From positions 1 through 64,000 of the forward strand of contig JAIVJI010000002.1 of the NCBI GenBank assembly GCA_020200135.1: 64,000 nt of DNA. Direction: 5' to 3'. Source of the DNA: Acidobacteriota bacterium. Lineage in GTDB: Bacteria > Acidobacteriota > Blastocatellia > Pyrinomonadales > Pyrinomonadaceae. Shown here piece after piece: positions 42,630-52,188 of this stretch. Position 1 is the stretch's first letter. Every line of letters begins with the position of its first letter. The position numbers and the translations under genes were made by a program. Under the pieces are notes generated by a model that was given only the letters and a program-made list of their open reading frames with translations, was not told the origin of the DNA and ran no database searches.

Positions 42630-43253
42630 ATGCCTTTACGGCAGCGGCTTTACATCATGCACTGTCGCGGGACGCCGTACTATAAAATCGGTATCTCATG
42701 GGCGGCCAGACAGCGCGTGGTAGACATCTGGCGGGCTGTTAAAGCCCCGGTGGACATCATCGCTGAGTTCGACGTACCGAACGCCAGAGCAGAGGAAAAA
42801 GCGCTACATCAGATGTATGCGGCATATCGCGTTCGCCTCGGTAACGGTGACGGCTGCACGGAATGGTTCAGCCTACCGCACGCCGAGGCTGGGGCGTTGA
42901 CGTTATTGCTTACATTCACTTTCGCCTCTAAGGAGGAGATCGAGGCGTTTACTCGCCAGTTCGCGGAGCTGCTCGCGGAGGCCCTAAAGCCTGTCCAGAG
43001 GCTCCCGATATTTCTTACACGCAAGCAGGCCCTAGAAATCACAGGTAGGCCCTTAGCATGGCTTGAAAAGGCAACACGCGGTGAATCCCCGCGCCTGCGG
43101 CACATTGGCCGGGGCCGCGCATGGAGAGTTCACCACGAAGAACTGCTAAAGTTCGCGGAGCGCTTCAGAGAAGAGGAAGAGAAGCGACCAGTAAGGGACC
43201 TGAACGGGCAGGCCGCCCCCAAGGCTGGCATGCCCGTTCTTCCACTCTACTGA
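42630..43253 (+). CDS. GIY-YIG-like (T5orf172/MUG113) protein
   Basis: The 207-residue protein starts with the GIY-YIG-like core seen in T5orf172 and MUG113 domains: RLYIMHCRGTPYYKIGISWA followed by the Arg of RQRVVDIW and the catalytic-type Glu/His pair (ARAEEKALHQMYAAYRV). Residues 120-207 contain a helix-turn-helix-like excisionase segment (LTRKQALEITGRPLAWLEKA, then RHIGRGRAWRVHHEELLKF). So it combines a nuclease-like domain with a DNA-binding domain. A role in mobile-element maintenance or defence is likely but not proved. The ATG at 42630 has GAAGGAG about 10 bases upstream. Confidence 0.7.
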   Translation: MPLRQRLYIMHCRGTPYYKIGISWAARQRVVDIWRAVKAPVDIIAEFDVPNARAEEKALHQMYAAYRVRLGNGDGCTEWFSLPHAEAGALTLLLTFTFASKEEIEAFTRQFAELLAEALKPVQRLPIFLTRKQALEITGRPLAWLEKATRGESPRLRHIGRGRAWRVHHEELLKFAERFREEEEKRPVRDLNGQAAPKAGMPVLPLY

Positions 43254-43371
43254 CCCCTACGCTCTATGCACACAAGACCTCTATTCCGGCTGCTTTGTAG
43301 GCCCTTAATTTTGCGGCGGGAATATCTTGTTCAGCCACAATATTGCTGAGTGATTTAAGCGGGCTGATTTT

Positions 43372-43566
43372 ATGCGGCCCGGTTCGGTTAAGCGTATCTG
43401 CCGACACGGTCATTACGACTTTAGCGGCACTCGGAAGGGCAAATTCGAGTACGCCGGCACGACCTTCTGGTGTCAGGACGACGTCGGCCTCAAGCCGTTC
43501 GGCATGGGCTGTGACTGGATCAGCAACATCCTCCACCATTACTGCATTCACCTGCGCGTGCGATAA
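43372..43566 (+). CDS. Small hypothetical protein, uncertain
   Basis: A 64-residue frame (SVKRICRHGHYDFSGTRKGK onwards). Its codons have strongly G/C-ending third positions, which supports real coding. A minus-strand frame of 95 codons (43264-43551) overlaps it; that frame does not show this bias, so I prefer the plus strand. No family recognised and no good ribosome site seen. The rest of 43254-43646 looks non-coding. Confidence 0.4.
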   Translation: MRPGSVKRICRHGHYDFSGTRKGKFEYAGTTFWCQDDVGLKPFGMGCDWISNILHHYCIHLRVR

Positions 43567-43646
43567 CTGAGCCGCCGCAAGCCGCCATTTTTGGGCTCAC
43601 TCGGGGCTTTTACGCCGTTACCCTCGTATGAAGGTGGATCGCCGGC

Positions 43647-44006
43647 TCACTCCCGGTCGTTCAGGAATTTAATCGCGGCGGCGACTAGGACAATGACGCC
43701 GGCACCGACCGCGGCCTTCTGGATGGCTTTACCTAGCTGCGGGTCAAACCGCTCCACGACCTTTCCGACCTTGTACCAGACTCCGCATCCGGGACAGGCT
43801 TTCGATACTCCGTTTACTAGAACCTCCAGCAGCTCCACCTTTATGGCAGCCTGTAGGGCGGATAGGCCGTTATTATGATTGCAAAGGTGTGCTGCGTAGC
43901 GAGTCCCACACCCGCCACACCTCAAAACGTCACCGTCTTTCGGGCTGTATCCCACGGGTAGAAGTGTTACGGTCGAGCACCTGCCGCAAGTCAGTTGTTG
44001 CCGCAT
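43647..44006 (-). CDS. Zinc-ribbon protein with C-terminal membrane helix, fourth gene of the CBASS operon
   Basis: A 119-residue protein of unknown role. It has three CxxC pairs (CGRC near residue 7, CGGC near 31, CPGC near 71), which could form zinc ribbons, plus His/Cys residues between them (HLCNHNN). Residues 98-113 (AVGAGVIVLVAAAIKFL) form a single C-terminal membrane helix, so it is tail-anchored with the zinc part in the cytoplasm. It lies 53 bases downstream of the E2-like gene on the same strand, with an AAGGAG ribosome site, and probably belongs to that operon. It may be an accessory, adaptor or second effector of the CBASS; this is inference. Confidence 0.6.
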   Translation of the reverse strand: MRQQLTCGRCSTVTLLPVGYSPKDGDVLRCGGCGTRYAAHLCNHNNGLSALQAAIKVELLEVLVNGVSKACPGCGVWYKVGKVVERFDPQLGKAIQKAAVGAGVIVLVAAAIKFLNDRE

Positions 44007-44059
44007 TCCTAATCTCCTTTCAAGTGGGTTGCTTCAGTCTTTGTCTCACTGTTGAAGGG

Positions 44060-44716
44060 CTAGGGCCGGCCCCGCGCGCTTTCATCATCCGACGGCCTGT
44101 GGCACTTCTTATACTTGTCATTCGACCCGCACCAGCACGGTTTGTTAGGACCGATGCTGCGTAGCAGAAATCTGGGATCATGGTCTACCTCCGGGCCAAT
44201 CCAGACTCCCACCTGATCCCAGACAGCCCACTTAATCAACCAGCCAAGGGCGTGCGCCATGTAATCGACAACAGTGTGCTCCTCCCACCTCCAGACTTGA
44301 TGCCAAGGCGCATACGGGCAGATAGAGCCGTCGCCGAATGTATGTCTCCTTTTCTCCTCCGGGAGTGCGGGATCACGCACGTAAGCCTTCGGGTGCCGCT
44401 TTCCCCCGCCGTACCTGACTTCCAACTCGTAGACGGCGTGCGGGTTGCTTAACTTTTCCGCCCAGCCGTGGTGCTCGTGGACGGCCGAACAAAGAGGGTG
44501 ATGCAGTACCTCCCCGCCGGGCAGAATGTAATAGGGCCGTTCATGGTGAATGTCGTCCAGTAGATCTTCCAGCCTGTCCGTCGTTCTGATGGGCTGGACT
44601 CTTCCTGTCCAAACGCCCAGCCTACCCGCAGCCGTCTCTAAGAACGAGAAGGAGAATGCGGGGTAGTAGTCCCGCATCCCCTCTATGCTCGCTTCGAGCC
44701 GGGGGGCGTCGTCCAC
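44060..44716 (-). CDS. E2-like ubiquitin-conjugating protein with SEC-C tail (type II-short CBASS)
   Basis: A 218-residue protein. Residues 60-180 have the prokaryotic E2 pattern: a His-containing strand (GGGKRHPKAYV), the catalytic site HTFGDGSICPYAPWHQ with Cys133, a helix with Trp/His (DYMAHALGWLIKWAVWDQVG) and VWIGPEVDHD. Stand-alone E2 proteins define 'type II-short' CBASS, where they modify the CD-NTase in place of the Cap2 E1-E2 fusion; that is established for the family, while activity here is inferred. The C-terminus is a SEC-C zinc motif (KPCWCGSNDKYKKCH, Cys194, Cys196, Cys205, His206), which I would not expect on every E2. GTG start, 3 bases after the CD-NTase stop. Confidence 0.75.
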   Translation of the reverse strand: MDDAPRLEASIEGMRDYYPAFSFSFLETAAGRLGVWTGRVQPIRTTDRLEDLLDDIHHERPYYILPGGEVLHHPLCSAVHEHHGWAEKLSNPHAVYELEVRYGGGKRHPKAYVRDPALPEEKRRHTFGDGSICPYAPWHQVWRWEEHTVVDYMAHALGWLIKWAVWDQVGVWIGPEVDHDPRFLLRSIGPNKPCWCGSNDKYKKCHRPSDDESARGRP

Positions 44717-44719
44717 CCT

Positions 44720-45607
44720 TTATTTCTCCCCGAAGGATCCGGTCGAGCGCCCGGTGTATCCCGCCGCAGCACTCACCCTCGAAGACTTCTCAGGCACCTT
44801 TCCGAAAACCGCCTCCCAGCCTGACCTCTCAATCAGCTCCAATGTCCTCCTAGCGTTCGACGAGAGTTCTTGCCGGACGGTCGCGTTGAACAGCTCGGAA
44901 AGGTCGTTGCCGGTCGGGTTCGCCGGGTCTTCGATCTTGATGTCTTCGACGTTGTCGCGCAGCTCTGTCCAGACGTGCTTCAACTGCTCGGGCAGGTCAA
45001 GAGACTTCTTGCCCTTCAGCAACTCGATGGTCAATAATTCGAGCACGAAATGCCGGACGGAGAGGAAGTTACGCGCCCGCCAGAGCTTCAGCAGGCGGAT
45101 GGCGCTCGTCACGCCGCTGTTTTTGACGTGCTCGATGTGAACGTCGAGGTTCGTCTTCTGACGCCCCTTCTCGCCCGACGACCGGTAGAGGAACACGTCT
45201 TCGTTGTCCTCGTCGATGAAGCGCCCCGGCACCACGTCGATGTGAAAGTCGGCCGCCCACTGGTTCAAGTCCTTGCTCTTCAGGCGCAGCGCCGAAGGCT
45301 TCCGCGTCACTAGGTAATCGCCGGCGAGCGCGCCCTCGACGTTCTCGTAAATTTCCTGGAGAGTGTCCCCGGCCCCGGTCTCGTCACGGTCGAAGTAGCA
45401 GGTCATGTCGAGGTCGTACGCCTCTTTAATCATCGTGCCCTTCGCCTTAGAGCCGCCGTACCTGATCGTCAGGGAGCACCCCTCGAATTTCCTGCGGAGG
45501 AGCCTCTCGACATCCCCACGGTGTGCCCGGAGGTCCTTCATCTCCTGGCCGTCGGGGTCAAGCGTCTGCGATTCCAGAATGTCCTCAAGGTATTTTTTGT
45601 CGCTCAT
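44720..45607 (-). CDS. CD-NTase (cGAS/DncV-like nucleotidyltransferase)
   Basis: A 295-residue second-messenger synthase of CBASS. The polymerase-beta active site is RYGGSKAKGTMIKEAYDLDM (Gly-Gly-Ser at 51-53, Asp65 and Asp67), and the third acidic residue is Asp124 in ADFHIDVVPG. The C-terminal half is the usual OAS1-C-like helical region (VTSAIRLLKLWRARNFLSVR). It makes cyclic oligonucleotides after phage sensing; the product cannot be told from sequence. The stop of the upstream HNH-SAVED gene and its ATG share a base (TGATG), so translation is coupled. The tail ends GRSTGSFGEK, not in Gly. A GTG one codon upstream is in frame. Confidence 0.9.
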   Translation of the reverse strand: MSDKKYLEDILESQTLDPDGQEMKDLRAHRGDVERLLRRKFEGCSLTIRYGGSKAKGTMIKEAYDLDMTCYFDRDETGAGDTLQEIYENVEGALAGDYLVTRKPSALRLKSKDLNQWAADFHIDVVPGRFIDEDNEDVFLYRSSGEKGRQKTNLDVHIEHVKNSGVTSAIRLLKLWRARNFLSVRHFVLELLTIELLKGKKSLDLPEQLKHVWTELRDNVEDIKIEDPANPTGNDLSELFNATVRQELSSNARRTLELIERSGWEAVFGKVPEKSSRVSAAAGYTGRSTGSFGEK

Positions 45608-46806
45608 CACTCGTTCACCTTCAATATCTGTTGAAAGCCGCCGCTGTTCTTGTCGCGGTCGTAGACGACGAGAGCGGGATCGACTTTAGGTAATAGCTCG
45701 CGGCCGCACAGCACCGCGACGGGTGCCGGGACCGCAGGGAAGAGGTGCAGGGACGTGAACCCGGCATGATCCCGTCGGATGGAGCTGCGTGCCTCCTCGT
45801 ACACGTCTTTGAAACGGGCCAAGTCCTCACGCATCCGTAGATAACCCGGGCGCGGAGTGTCGGCGGCAAGGGTGATCTCGTAGATCGAGAATCTTTCGCC
45901 TATCTCTGCCGGCAGGTCGGACAGGTGAGTCGAGCCGCTCAGCGACAGCAGGAGCGCCACGCTGCCATCGTCCGTGCCCTTCCGCAGCCTGTGAAACTTG
46001 TACTCGGCGGGCTCGCCGTCCGTCTTCCAGACCCAGTCCTCGGTGTCGCGGTGGCGCTGGTACGGCTCGACCGCCACCTTGTTGCTCAGCCTGCTGCCGA
46101 GAAAGACGAGCAGCGGGATGGGCGCCAAGGCGAACAGGGAGATGTGGCGCGTCTTGTCCACCTCCATCCCGGGCTCGTAGAGCATCTCGACCCTGCGCTC
46201 GATGGTGCGCATCGCCGCCGTGTAGAAGGCCCCGTCCTGCCCGTCTATGTTGGTCAGGTCGATGACGACGCCCTGGGGGTCTTCGGCGTAGCGAGGGGAT
46301 ATGGCCTTGTAAACTTCGGGTGCCGGGATGGCGACCACCTGTTTACCCACTCGCGATTTCAACTGAACCACGGTCGTCTTGCTGTCGGGCTTGATGTCGG
46401 TGAGTCTGCGGATACGCTCCTCGTGATTTTTCTTGTACTTTTCTAGGACTTCGCGGGGGTATTCCGCGGGTCGCTCGTCAATCAAATGATGACAGGGCGG
46501 GCACAGAAGCATCAGGTTGTCGATGTTGTTGATGTCTTTCGGGCGCGGGGCCGCACCCCCGCGCGGCCCGTCGGGCTTGAAGGCGACGATGTGCGCCATC
46601 TGGGAAAAGTTTTCTTCGGCGTGGGTAAGGTGGTGCCGGAACAGGTAGGTGTTGCAGCCATCAAACTCACAGCGTCCACCTGCGCGCACGCAAAGGAAAA
46701 GTCTAGTCTTATCTTTAATCGCGCGAGAAGGTATACGCACGATAGGTGAGGCGTCAGACTTAGCTCGCCCCCCACCTTTCTTCTTTTTAGAAGTGGTGTC
46801 GGTCAT
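45607..46806 (-). CDS. cap5: HNH-SAVED effector nuclease (Cap5)
   Basis: A 399-residue CBASS effector. The N-terminal HNH domain has CVRAGGRCEFDGCNTYLFRH (Cys46 and Cys51), the metal/catalytic MAHIVAFKPDGPRGG (His72) and INNIDNLMLLCPPCHHLID (Asn97, Cys102, Cys105). The C-terminal part, from about 190, is a SAVED domain, recognisable in MRTIERRVEMLYEPGMEVDK, HISLFALAPIPLLVFLGSRL and the late SLHLFPAVPAPVAVLCGREL. Cap5 proteins bind cyclic di- or oligonucleotides through SAVED and then degrade double-stranded DNA, killing the infected cell. It is the first gene of the operon, overlapping the CD-NTase by one base. The ATG at 46806 is preferred to a TTG at 46833. Confidence 0.92.
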   Translation of the reverse strand: MTDTTSKKKKGGGRAKSDASPIVRIPSRAIKDKTRLFLCVRAGGRCEFDGCNTYLFRHHLTHAEENFSQMAHIVAFKPDGPRGGAAPRPKDINNIDNLMLLCPPCHHLIDERPAEYPREVLEKYKKNHEERIRRLTDIKPDSKTTVVQLKSRVGKQVVAIPAPEVYKAISPRYAEDPQGVVIDLTNIDGQDGAFYTAAMRTIERRVEMLYEPGMEVDKTRHISLFALAPIPLLVFLGSRLSNKVAVEPYQRHRDTEDWVWKTDGEPAEYKFHRLRKGTDDGSVALLLSLSGSTHLSDLPAEIGERFSIYEITLAADTPRPGYLRMREDLARFKDVYEEARSSIRRDHAGFTSLHLFPAVPAPVAVLCGRELLPKVDPALVVYDRDKNSGGFQQILKVNE

Positions 46807-47035
46807 CCATTCGGCCTTTTCAGCAACAATCAAGCAACTTTAATCACAGTAGTGTTATTGAGCCCGCAAATAACGCATTCTCAACGGCCCCCCAGAGCGC
46901 GAAGCATAAGTCGACTTGAATACAAACTTTCGTGGGGTTTAAGCCTGTGGCGGGTTACCCGCAGCCCTAGCCATCTTGCCAAGTGACTCTTGCCACCGTC
47001 CGACCCACCTGCGCATAAGGCAGGTAGACCCGTGT

Positions 47036-47236
47036 CTAGTACCTGCTTGAAGTGGCTGCGGTCTGGTCTTCGACCTCGGCGGTCGGAGATTGCTGTTTCA
47101 CAAGGTTGATGCCGCGCTTGCAGTCATCTTTATCCTTGTACCCCTCGGCCGAGTCCGCGATGATTTCGTTGTTGTTCGCCCGGAACCGCCAACGATACTC
47201 ACCACGGGAGTCCTTGTAGATGTAAAACTTCGCCAT
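47036..47236 (-). CDS. DUF1508 (YegP-like) protein
   Basis: A 66-residue protein of the DUF1508 family, recognisable from MAKFYIYKDSRGEYRWRFRA (strand), then NNNEIIADSAEGYKDKDDCK and RGINLVKQQ. One repeat of the family unit is present; the E. coli relative YegP has two. Function is not known. The start ATG at 47236 is chosen since MAKFYIYK is the conserved opening; earlier in-frame codons are not conserved, and GGAGAGAG lies upstream. It is 230 bases upstream of the CBASS operon on the same strand. It lies divergent from the XRE/ImmA pair. Confidence 0.75.
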   Translation of the reverse strand: MAKFYIYKDSRGEYRWRFRANNNEIIADSAEGYKDKDDCKRGINLVKQQSPTAEVEDQTAATSSRY

Positions 47237-47315
47237 CCTCTCTCTCCTCGCGCAAAAATGTTGGAAGAACGTATAGCCGAGCTTCATCACCAGTGATACT
47301 ATTTGGCGAATCTAG

Positions 47316-47389
47316 TTAGCTATACAGGTATAATATTGGCACTCTGCGAACCAAGTGTCAAGCGAATATTCTTCTTGTATAGCGGCTAA
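47316..47389 (+). promoter_or_regulatory. Candidate promoter and operator of the XRE/ImmA pair
   Basis: A -10-like TATAAT (47329-47334) is flanked by half-sites TTAG-CTATACA (47316-47326) and TGTATAG-CGG-CTAA (47376-47389), which are inverted relative to each other about 50 bases apart. The -35 is weak. The arrangement fits autorepression by the XRE protein. Confidence 0.4.
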
Positions 47390-47439
47390 ACTTCATGCAT
47401 ACTAAATGGCCGCAATCCCCCTTTAGAGGAGAACTGAAG

Positions 47440-47871
47440 ATGCCGACCATCGGCGATAGGATTAAGGAAATTCGCGAGGACTTCGGGTGGACTCAGGAAA
47501 AACTTGCTGAGGAAGCAGGACTAAGCAAAGGATTTTTGAGTGACGTTGAGAACAATAAGCGTGACATCAGTTCTACAAATGTTTTGAAGATAGCTAACGC
47601 TTTGGGAGCCTCTCTAGAATATTTAATGCGGGGAGAGGAAAAGAAACAGGAAACCAGAGAACCGATACAGATTCCTGTTGCACTGTCCAAGGCGGCTGAA
47701 GATTTGGATTTGAGTTACAGCGAAACATTAACTTTACGAGATACTTACAATTCGATAATTGCTAGAAGGAGTAGTAAATCTCTGAAGCCCCCCACAGTGG
47801 AAGAGTGGAAACATCTTTACAAAGTAATTAAAAAGGCGGTGCCTCCCGATGCCGACGAAGCTAAAGGATGA
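47440..47871 (+). CDS. XRE-family repressor
   Basis: A 143-residue regulator. The HTH occupies residues 5-55: IKEIREDFGWTQEKLAEEAG, then LSKGFLSDVENNKRDISSTN and LKIANALGASLEYLMRGEEK, a typical XRE-type repressor. The C-terminal region is helical and probably dimerises. It overlaps the ImmA-like gene downstream by 23 bases. XRE/ImmA pairs in mobile elements control transfer or defence: the protease destroys the repressor on a signal. The ATG at 47440 is preceded by GAGGAG at 7 bases; the upstream in-frame ATG at 47395 lacks a site. Confidence 0.85.
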   Translation: MPTIGDRIKEIREDFGWTQEKLAEEAGLSKGFLSDVENNKRDISSTNVLKIANALGASLEYLMRGEEKKQETREPIQIPVALSKAAEDLDLSYSETLTLRDTYNSIIARRSSKSLKPPTVEEWKHLYKVIKKAVPPDADEAKG

Positions 47872-48871
47872 TTTTCAGATTTGGAAGCTAGCAAAGGACC
47901 TAGGGCTGAAGCCAAAAGATGATCCCGTTAAGGAGATCGTCCACTACTGTCTACAGCAGGTCCGGGCTTTCTTGAAAGAGTTTCCGTGCGATTCGCTTTC
48001 GGATCTACTCGAAACATCAGCTACAAAACTCGACACTAAATTCGTGGAGATCCACAGCGATGAAGAACTCCAAGGAGTCAAGTGCGAGTACCTGAACAAA
48101 GGTGAGACGGCTTTTGCTTTGTTGGACGAGGAACTGAAGCCAAAGGTTTATGCGGTAACATTTAGACGGCTGACGGCCAAAAGGGGCGAACGTCAATTCA
48201 TCTCAATCATTGATTGCAGAGATGACAAAGCCTTCCGCGCCTACTTCTCTAAATGGCATGAGTTAGCCCACCTATTAACACTTACACAACAGATGCGCTT
48301 CAAGTTCTGTCGTACCCATGCGACGGAAAACAAGAACGATCCCGAAGAGGCGCTTATGGAGATTATCGCCGGAGAAATAAGTTTTCTCCCGGAATTTGTT
48401 GACCGACACGCCCAGGGCGAAATCTCTTTCGAGAAGATTTGCGAACTGCGTGAACTGCTTTGCTCAGACGCTAGTTTTCAATCGTCTGTCATAGGGTTCA
48501 CTAAGAGGTGGGCGTCTCCGTGCGTTCTCGTTGAAGCGGGACTGGGTTATAAGAAGAGTGAGATCAGAAAACTCGAACAGAATGCTTTTGATTTCTTGGA
48601 GAAGCCAACAGCAGAACTTCGTGTTTTTCATGCCAACGCGAATGACTCGGCCCGTCAGGCCGGAATTTTTATTCCACAAAATATTCGGATACCAAAAGCT
48701 TCTATAATCCACCAGGTCTTCAGCGGGGAGTTTGTCCCTCAAGGTGAGGCCGTTGAGAATCTTAGCTGGTGGGAAAAGAGCGACGGATCGAGTCTTTCAG
48801 ATCAGCAAGTGCTTGTTAAGGCGTGCAGAAATGGTGAGCATGTTTTAGCTCTTATTATTCCAGTGCTATAA
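47849..48871 (+). CDS. ImmA/IrrE-family metalloprotease
   Basis: A 340-residue protease. The zinc motif WHELAHLLTL is near residue 137, followed by the third-ligand region ATENKNDPEEALMEIIAGEI (Glu near 175). The N-terminal 100 residues, with DLLETSATKLDTKFVEIHSD, are not recognised. The C-terminal 140 residues (from about 200) are an extra domain that may sense the signal; VFSGEFVPQGEAVENLSWWE is part of it. This is the second XRE/ImmA pair in the element, next to the right end. It is coupled to the XRE gene by a 23-base overlap. Its substrate is presumably the XRE partner (inferred from family). Confidence 0.83.
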   Translation: MPTKLKDDFQIWKLAKDLGLKPKDDPVKEIVHYCLQQVRAFLKEFPCDSLSDLLETSATKLDTKFVEIHSDEELQGVKCEYLNKGETAFALLDEELKPKVYAVTFRRLTAKRGERQFISIIDCRDDKAFRAYFSKWHELAHLLTLTQQMRFKFCRTHATENKNDPEEALMEIIAGEISFLPEFVDRHAQGEISFEKICELRELLCSDASFQSSVIGFTKRWASPCVLVEAGLGYKKSEIRKLEQNAFDFLEKPTAELRVFHANANDSARQAGIFIPQNIRIPKASIIHQVFSGEFVPQGEAVENLSWWEKSDGSSLSDQQVLVKACRNGEHVLALIIPVL

Positions 48872-48976
48872 ACTCTGCTCGGATCTGTGATTGGAACTTG
48901 AGGTTGTCGCATTAGATACCCTTCGGGATTGTGACCAATAACTGCCTCATCCCCACGCCTTATACACATACTCACT

Positions 48977-49046
48977 TTTCACACTTAATGCAGGAATTTT
49001 TCTCACTTATTGGTGTATCAATTCACACTAATTGATGGAACCGACA
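48977..49046 (-). repeat. Right end: terminal repeat and three TnsB-type binding sites
   Basis: On the minus strand, inward from 49046, the terminal TGTCGGTTCC is followed by sites CAATTAGTGTGAAT (49034-49021), CAATAAGTGAGAAA (49012-48999) and CATTAAGTGTGAAA (48990-48977). They match the left-end consensus CAWTWAGTGWGAAA and are inverted relative to it. Confidence 0.88.
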
Positions 49047-49051
49047 GTGCC
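49047..49051. repeat. Target site duplication, right copy (GTGCC)
   Basis: GTGCC follows the terminal ACA at 49044-49046 and equals the left copy at 28206-28210. Confidence 0.92.
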
Positions 49052-49093
49052 CCTCTCGCGGCGCGGGGGCCGGGGGCGCGCGGCGGGGCTTGC

Positions 49094-49113
49094 CTGAATG
49101 AATACTCATTCAG
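49094..49113. promoter_or_regulatory. FadR-type (TetR family) operator
   Basis: CTGAATGAATACTCATTCAG is an inverted repeat with perfect 8-bp arms. Its core matches the Bacillus subtilis FadR operator consensus TGAATGAMTANTCATTCA at every position. It lies 59 bases upstream of a beta-oxidation operon, the expected regulon of that repressor, which releases DNA on binding long-chain acyl-CoA. Confidence 0.8.
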
Positions 49114-49172
49114 TATGATGAGGCCGTCTCCGGTCGGAGAAATCTCGGAAAGCTCGGAGTAGAAAACCCCCT

Positions 49173-51584
<2,412 letters not shown>

Positions 51585-51596
51585 AAGGAGCGTGCG

Positions 51597-52184
51597 ATGA
51601 GCGTGAGTCAGACCGTGAGTCGGAGCGGCGGCGAGGTGGACGGGTTCGTCGCGGAGTTGCGGGCGATAGCCGAGGACGCGCGGAAGGTCTTCGGCCGTCT
51701 GACCCCGGCGCAGCTCAACTGGAAGCCCTCGACCGAGGAGTGGAGCGTCGGCCAGTGCTTCGACCACCTGATTACGACCAACACCTCCTTCTTCCCCGAC
51801 ATGGAGCGGGTGGCTGCGGGGAAGCACAGGAACGGCGCGTGGGCGCGCGTCTCGCCGCTCTCGGGTTTCTTCGGGCGGTTCATCCTGGGCGCGCTCGACC
51901 CGGAGAAGGGGCGGAAGATCAAGGCGCCGCGCGCCTTCCTCCCGACGTCGAGCGACGTGGACGCGGACGTCATCGGGCGGTTCGAGCGAAACCTGTCGGA
52001 GGCGGCCGCCCGGATGCGCGCGACCGAGGGCGTAGACCTCGGCCGCACCATCCTCACGTCGCCCGCCATGGGGCTCGTCACCTACAGCCTGCTCGACGTC
52101 TACCGCATCTTCGTCGCGCACGGGCGCAAGCACTTCGAGCAGGCGCGGCGCGTGACGCGGTCGGAAGGGTTCCCCGGAGTGTGA
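51597..52184 (+). CDS. DinB-family protein
   Basis: A 195-residue four-helix protein of the DinB/YfiT metal-binding superfamily. The first ligand helix is SVGQCFDHLITTN (His near 59), and the C-terminal helix LLDVYRIFVAHGRKHFEQAR supplies further His ligands (near 176 and 180). These proteins often act as thiol transferases or metal-dependent hydrolases; the substrate is unknown. It lies 12 bases after the dehydrogenase gene, in the middle of the beta-oxidation operon, where its role is not obvious. AAAGGAG ribosome site precedes the ATG. Confidence 0.82.
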   Translation: MSVSQTVSRSGGEVDGFVAELRAIAEDARKVFGRLTPAQLNWKPSTEEWSVGQCFDHLITTNTSFFPDMERVAAGKHRNGAWARVSPLSGFFGRFILGALDPEKGRKIKAPRAFLPTSSDVDADVIGRFERNLSEAAARMRATEGVDLGRTILTSPAMGLVTYSLLDVYRIFVAHGRKHFEQARRVTRSEGFPGV

Positions 52185-52188
52185 ATTT

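Larger units (their letters stand above)
28211..49046. mobile_element. Complete Tn7-like transposon with defence cargo
   Basis: The ends are inverted repeats: TGTCAGTTCCGGCAATTAGT at the left and, read inward on the other strand, TGTCGGTTCCATCAATTAGT at the right. Both continue GYGAAT. Five-base duplications GTGCC flank it. It encodes TnsA, TnsB, TnsC and two TniQ proteins, all on the minus strand. Base composition is lower in GC than the chromosome and varies along the element: the left cargo is AT-rich, the tns genes intermediate, the CBASS operon more GC-rich, which points to cargo of mixed origin. No Cas proteins, CRISPR array or tRNA attachment site were found. It inserted in an intergenic spot after a terminator, so it disrupts no gene. 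Length is 20,836 bp. Confidence 0.95.

Noticed and set aside
43264-43551. Minus-strand frame of 95 codons
   Set aside because: The overlapping plus-strand frame shows the third-position G/C bias of real coding, so this one is probably its shadow.
28211-49046. CRISPR array or cas genes that would make the Tn7-like element CRISPR-guided
   Set aside because: I found no direct repeats with regular spacers and no Cas12k, Cascade or Cas6-like protein in any cargo gene.
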